Below are positions 59,199 to 64,000 of a stretch of DNA of 64,000 bases, in pieces (positions within the stretch are counted from its first letter, which is position 1; every line of letters begins with the position of its first letter). The notes below the pieces were generated by a model. That model had not been told where the DNA came from. It worked only from the letters and a program-made list of their open reading frames with translations, and did not search any database. This DNA is from Pholiota molesta (lineage: Eukaryota > Basidiomycota > Agaricomycetes > Agaricales > Strophariaceae), in NCBI GenBank assembly GCA_014925825.1, contig JACGCK010000005.1, positions 682,001-746,000 of the forward strand, written 5' to 3'. Made by a program: the position numbers and the translations under genes.

Positions 59199-61670
59199 CT
59201 ATGCTTTTGTCTCGACCGATTTCGCCGCCGCGGGTTTTGACCGAGGGGGCGGGCGGAGGCCCTTGGCTTTCATACGTTTTCGTTTGGCCTCTATAAAATC
59301 CAGAACGTCAAATTTATCAGTAAACCACACTCCCGCATAAACGCCCGCAAACGGGAAAACGCGACATACCCTCAAGATAAGGCCTGTCTTCCTCTGCATC
59401 GAAGCCCTTGAAGTCCGACACCGGCACGATGTCCGTCTTGAACTCGTCGTCCACAAGCACAGGCTCGTCTGCCTCCTTTGCCGACTCGCCGGCAGCCGCC
59501 TTCGAGCGTTTGTCCACGCGGAATTTGGCGACGAAGAACCCGTCCATGTTGTGCACGTGCGGGTAGAATCGGCGCGTCAGGCTGACGCTCGGGTGGAAGG
59601 TCTTGCCTCGGTAGCTGGTGAAGCCCTCCACGCCGAACTCCAGGCCCGTGCTGATGAGCTTGACGTTGGGGCGCTTTCGGAGCGCGTAATCCACGACAGC
59701 CTCGTTTTCGTCGACTGTGACAGAACAAGTGGAGTAAACGAGGTATCCTCCTGTCTTCGATTCGGGGTGACGCTGTCAATGGCACAGAGGATTAATTGTT
59801 TTTGTAGATGAGATAAGAGGGTGAAGTCGCGATCGGACTAAATATTGATATATAAGCTTCATTCCGTACAATTCGATGTACAGAAACTTACTTTGTTAAC
59901 TTTGACACTGGCATCTTTGCTGATGACACCAGTACCACTGCAAGGCGCATCCAACAAAACACGGTCAAATCCACCCATGACTTTAGGGAATTCTCTGCCG
60001 TCATAGTTGCAAACCACCACGTTCTTGCACCCCAGGCGATGCACGTTCGCGGTTAGACTCTTTGTCCGCGTCTTGTTCATATCGTTGGCGAAGACAATAC
60101 CAGTATTTTGCATGAGGGCCGCCATATGAGTCGTTTTACCACCCGGCGCAGAAGCCATGTCCAGGACACGTTCGTTGGGCTGGGGAGAAAGGGCAATGAC
60201 AGGGAGGAAAGAGGAAGCAGCTTGGAGCATATAATGGCCAGCCAGATATTCCGGGGTGGCACCAATGGTACAGCACTCTCGAACACTTGAAGGCCGACGT
60301 TGGTCCATTTACCAATGGGCTCCAAGTTCACACCTCGGTTGACGAGTGACTGGGCAAGATCTCGTCGCCGTGTTCGCAGAGTATTTGTCCTGATTGTTAC
60401 TGGTCTGGGAACTTCGTTGGCTTCGAAGAATTCATAGCCTGCAAATAAATTAGTATGTTACGACGAGAAATTTCGATGGGTAGACTGACTTCATTGACAG
60501 GGAAAAGCTGGAATAATTTCTCAGCAAGGAACTCGTTATATCCATAATAGCTAGCAATATCCGCGACAAGTTGGTCAGTTATTCTGACCGAGACCTGTGA
60601 TTGAGTACGCGAGATCAATACGGGTTGAGAATACGAATTGAAGAGAAATAGCTTACCGCCCCTTCTCAGCCCGCTTGTTGAATTTGGAAAGCACCTTTAC
60701 GCATTCCTCATTCGCCTTTGGACAAGATGAACATCAGGGCCTCCAGCAGCTTTTTCCTGCTCTCGTTCAGCGGCTGTAGGCAGATGGAAAGGCTCTGCAT
60801 CAATGTTCCCCTCGGCGTCCTCCTCTCCATCCATGTCAACATCGTCGTCGCTGTCGGAAGCCTGAGCGCCGGCTTGCGCTTCCTCGAGATCAAGTTCGGC
60901 TTCAGCAGCGGCGCGAGCCTCCAATTTGCGCGATCGCTCAGCCATGTTTTTCATCGTAACAGGTCCTTCATCATCGTCTTCTTCATCACTATCGCTGGAG
61001 GAAGCATCTGATTGTGTCGGAATAATTTTAGTGGGGCGCTCAGCCTGCTTTGATTTCTTCGACTTGGTTTGTACAGGCACAGGTTCATCCTCTTCGTCAG
61101 AGTCAAAGTCAAACTCTACCGCAGGTCCTCGCAGAGGTTCATCACTATACAATGTATCGTTTTAGTAATTGATTCATGTGATACAGTAGGAGGCGTACTC
61201 GTCTTCGTCCATCTCAACGTCGTCAAGGCCGCCTTCGAAAGCGTCCAAATTCGAGTGTTCATCGTCGTCGTCGTCGTCATCTTCATCGCTATTTTCGAAT
61301 AATGATCTATGGGCGATAATAGAATATTAATTTTCAGCTGGCTCAGGTGGTGAAAAACGTACTTCGAAGCTTTTGCTGGAGAAGAGTCCTCGACGTCTTC
61401 CCAGCCCTCTGATCCAACGTCCTCTTCCTCTACAACGGCAGGTTTTTTATTTTTACCCAGAGATTTAGTTGGGTTATGGATCGACGGAGCCTTCCCCTTC
61501 CCCTTTCCGTTGAGATCCTTGACCTTCTTTGTCGGCCTAGGGCTTGGCTTTCCATGAGATTCGTCGTCAGCTTCTGCTTTACGCTTTCCGAGCTGCTTTT
61601 TTGATTTCCATTCCGGTTTGGGGTCGATTGATTCAGGCGGGGCCTGTTTATTCTTCGCGCGGCGACCCAT
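59199..61670 (-). CDS. NOP2: NOP2 (NSUN1), 25S rRNA m5C methyltransferase; four apparent base losses
   Basis: Nucleolar methyltransferase needed for large-subunit assembly. Start MGRRAKNKQAPPE, then a Lys-rich and acidic N-terminus. The core reads VQRRMRNAVKVLSKFN, SRSEYTDQLVADIASYYGYNEF, NEVPRPVTIRTNTLR, VPxGATPEYLAGHYMLQ, LDMASAPGGKTTHMAAL (SAM site), LLDAPCSGTGVISKD (Cys, motif IV), LVYSTCSVTVDENE (catalytic Cys, motif VI). It ends KPAAAKSVETKA. Frame is one base short at 60700/60701, about 60580, about 60262 and 59760/59761; each break sits inside a conserved string and no intron can explain it. Essential in yeast, single copy as a rule. Head-to-head with the next gene at 210 bp. Confidence 0.93.
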
Positions 61671-61880
61671 GGTATAGTTTGAGAGAGTCTGGGGATAGTT
61701 GAATAGATAACTTCGCTCTGATAATGGACCCCTTGTGTTTGAAAAAAATCGGCAAGTATCATTGCAGCACGTGGAAATATTAGGAATCCAATGCTAAGTC
61801 AAACAAAGCCCCTAATTTTGCTCAATATCGCGTTGCTCTGCTTTGCCCCATCTAGTCTTTAGTCTGCATGCCCTTCTTCC
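61671..61880. promoter_or_regulatory. Divergent promoter, NOP2 / unknown membrane protein
   Basis: 210 bp between start codons; no gene seen. Confidence 0.5.
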
Positions 61881-64000
61881 ATGGCGTCCAGCCCTCCTCC
61901 AAAATCCACTGAACTGAGAAATCAATCCCAAGACATTTTTCACCGCTTGGTGAAGAGCGTTAGCGGCCGAAATGAATCGATCACTAGCTCTCCTACTCTA
62001 GTAGAGCAATCCTCACCAGAACTGCTCACAGAGTCTTCAGATGAATTCCTAGAGTCATCTTCATCCGGCACAGCTCTACAGAGAGCGTCTAGTTCGACTT
62101 CCTCACAAACAAAGCTGAAGAGGCGAAGGAAGATTGCAGATAGACTAAAGAAACTGGGCCAAGACCTAGGCAACTTGAAGTTCAAACAGAACCTGGATGA
62201 TAGCAAATCTGTCCCTGCTTCGCCGAGAGTTACACTGGGCGAACTTCAATCTCCTGTATCAAGCACCTCTATAGCGGCCCTTCTGACAGTTTAACACCTC
62301 ATGGAGACCACGCGAATTACTCAGCATGGTTGCAGAAGTTGAGGAACCCGCAGTGCCAGACATTCCCCCGGATTTACCAGTCACCTCGACTTCCAGTGCT
62401 GCCGATGCCTCCGAGGCAACTTCACTCGCTCACCGCATTCAGGCTCTAATCGACTCTCTGCCCTTTCCAAATGCTAATCCGACAAAAAGATACCCATTCC
62501 CAAGAATCCCAAACTACCTGCCAGCGGCCCTGATGGTCGTCCTATCCCTCCTCCAGACTCGTCTCCAATCAAAGACTCAAAATTACTTAGTTGGTTGTCT
62601 AGTCCATCTGTCATGAATGGTTCCACCCTCAAAGGCAAACCTAGTATATGGAGCATTCTGGACGGATTTAACCCCTCATGGGTATCGCCCAGTGAGGGCG
62701 AATCATCTATTCCACGTCACAGCGAAGATCAAGTTCCCAATGGTGACAACAATGGGGATAGAGATACTATTTTTTCAGATAACTCAAGCGTCATGATTTA
62801 TTCTCCGCTCATACCGACGAATGAAGATTTGGTCGAGTTAGCAGAGCTCGTCCCTGTCAGTGTTGAAGAGACACCTGAACCGCAAACGGAGTCACCTATA
62901 GCAGGGACTTCATGGACGACTGTGTGGCCGCTTTCTCTATGGTATAACGAGTCGCCTTCTGGGGACAAGAGCCCGGTTGCAGCTACCGGACGTCTATCAG
63001 GAGAAACTGTTATATCTCCGCATCGCACCAGTATAGACAGTGCTGGCCATGTTGTCAGGACTCAAACGGTACGGGCTTGGGTCCCTTCAAACACGAAACT
63101 GTCTCTGCAAGCAATGTGGTGGGGTTATCGGCTGTGCGATTCGAAATACATTCATACGTTCACCTACTAATCAATATTTTTAACAGATATCTTCCTCCTC
63201 CTATACTTGCAATTCTGAGTGACAAAACTTTAGAGGCGACGAAACGCGCTGCTATGATTACAGCCGCTCTTACGTGGTTCTTCAATAATCTGCCAGTCAC
63301 CACACTGCCTGGACCTGTTCAACCTGCGGCACTGTTGCTCCAACGATTAGTACCCTTTTTAGGATACATCGGTACTTTCATCTCTTGGAGCTGGAGTACA
63401 ATCAAAAGCTACGATATAGGTGCGTTTATATTTTCCAGTAGGCTATTCGTTACACGTACTCAATCTTTGATGCTAGGCTACGGTGTAATCTTAACTGCGA
63501 CTTGGCTCCTTCCCATCGCACTGATACCAGGAACATGGCATGAGAATGACTTTCCAACATCGCCTTCACAAGCACCTCATGCCCCTCTTCCACCGACTTC
63601 TCCCCTTCCATCTGGCAGCCCGTCGTTACCCTCCACGTCTTCACCATCAAGCCCTACACCCACGTCTCCCTCCCTTCCAACAACCACACCAGGAAGTCCT
63701 AACCTTTCCGGTTTTACGTCGCCTGGATCACAATCTACTCCTCTATCTCTGACTGCGTCATCTAATGTTGTTGCTCCATACTACGCGCGCATTGTCGTCG
63801 ATATCCCTGTGCCTCACACACCTCCAGAGCCAACTCCCATCCCTCCAATTCCTATGCCACAGGAGGTGCCCCTAGATTCACCTCTTATGGCGCAGCTCTT
63901 GAATGGGCCTGTAATTTCAACTGTACCACTTCCTGATGAAGACTCGCCGGCACCGCATATGGTGAAGGCAAAGAAAGATAGAAGAAGCAAGGCTAAAGCT
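61881..64000 (+). CDS. Uncharacterised multi-pass membrane protein, 3' end outside the window
   Basis: I do not recognise a function. It starts MASSPPPKSTELRNQ with a Ser-rich and basic region (KLKRRRKIADRLKKLG). Frame shifts by one missing base at 62278-62280, 62338/62339 and in the A run 62484-62488 link SIAA-PSDSLTPHGDHANYSAWLQK, VEEPAVPDIPPDLP and KIPIPKNPKLP. Next are DGRPIPPPDSSPIKDSKLLSWLSS and WSILDGFNPSW, then MWWGYR-LYLPPPILAILSDK across an intron with a gtgcga donor. At least three hydrophobic segments follow: AMITAALTWFFNNL, LVPFLGYIGTFISWSW and YGVILTATWLLPIALI. The rest is Pro/Ser-rich and still open at 64000. Looks like a lineage-restricted fungal membrane protein. Confidence 0.65.

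Overview
The window is nuclear DNA from a filamentous basidiomycete, probably an agaricomycete. Nearly every gene is split by many short introns (about 50-60 nt, GT-AG with a few GC-AG), genes are tightly packed on both strands, and the encoded families are fungal ones: NOT4, MOT1, SOG2, PAN2, VAC1-type FYVE protein, PMP3, SUR7/PalI, cupredoxin-like GPI proteins and T5orf172 proteins. I saw no tRNA, rRNA, CRISPR array or recognisable transposon.

Layout: 1-1593 3' part of a D-lactate dehydrogenase (+); 1872-6556 NOT4 (-); 6891-8546 cytosolic TrpRS (+); 8723-9781 LOG-family phosphoribohydrolase (-); 10148-11430 twinfilin (-); 11482-14070 VAC1/rabenosyn-like FYVE protein (+); 14835-15769 Ser/Thr-rich membrane protein (+); 15886-22613 MOT1 (-); 22836-24276 JmjC protein (+); 24810-27918 SOG2 (+); 28351-30825 flavin monooxygenase (+); 31441-35548 PAN2 (+); 35726-36250 PDCD5 (-); 36678-37924 double cupredoxin GPI protein (-); 38489-40139 T5orf172 protein (-); 40804-42059 LCP5/neuroguidin (+); 42255-44465 unknown membrane-anchored protein (-); 44748-48110 an accessory patch with a truncated RNase H copy, an intact RNase H gene and a decayed copy of the 42-44 kb gene; 48330-49153 alpha/beta hydrolase (-); 49276-49645 PMP3 (+); 49883-54136 eIF2B epsilon with a repeat-bearing C-terminal extension (-); 54614-55751 Ala/Glu/Lys-rich protein (-); 56859-57922 SUR7/PalI protein (+); 59199-61670 NOP2 (-); 61881-end unknown membrane protein (+, cut by the window).

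The genes are mostly housekeeping. NOT4 and PAN2 belong to the two cytoplasmic deadenylase systems, NOP2 and LCP5 to ribosome assembly, eIF2B epsilon and TrpRS to translation, MOT1 to TBP recycling, twinfilin and SOG2 to actin and polarity, VAC1 to endosomal traffic. They form no operon-like pathway. Several pairs are divergent with very short shared promoters; twinfilin and VAC1 start codons are only 51 bp apart.

The most striking sequence-level signal is that at least twenty exons of conserved, often essential genes are one base short, always in the same sense. Assembly undercalls are the likeliest cause. Other points worth a second look are the eIF2B epsilon repeat extension, a 9-nt microexon in the LOG gene, four GC-AG introns at conserved protein positions, and the RNase H / unknown-gene duplication patch.
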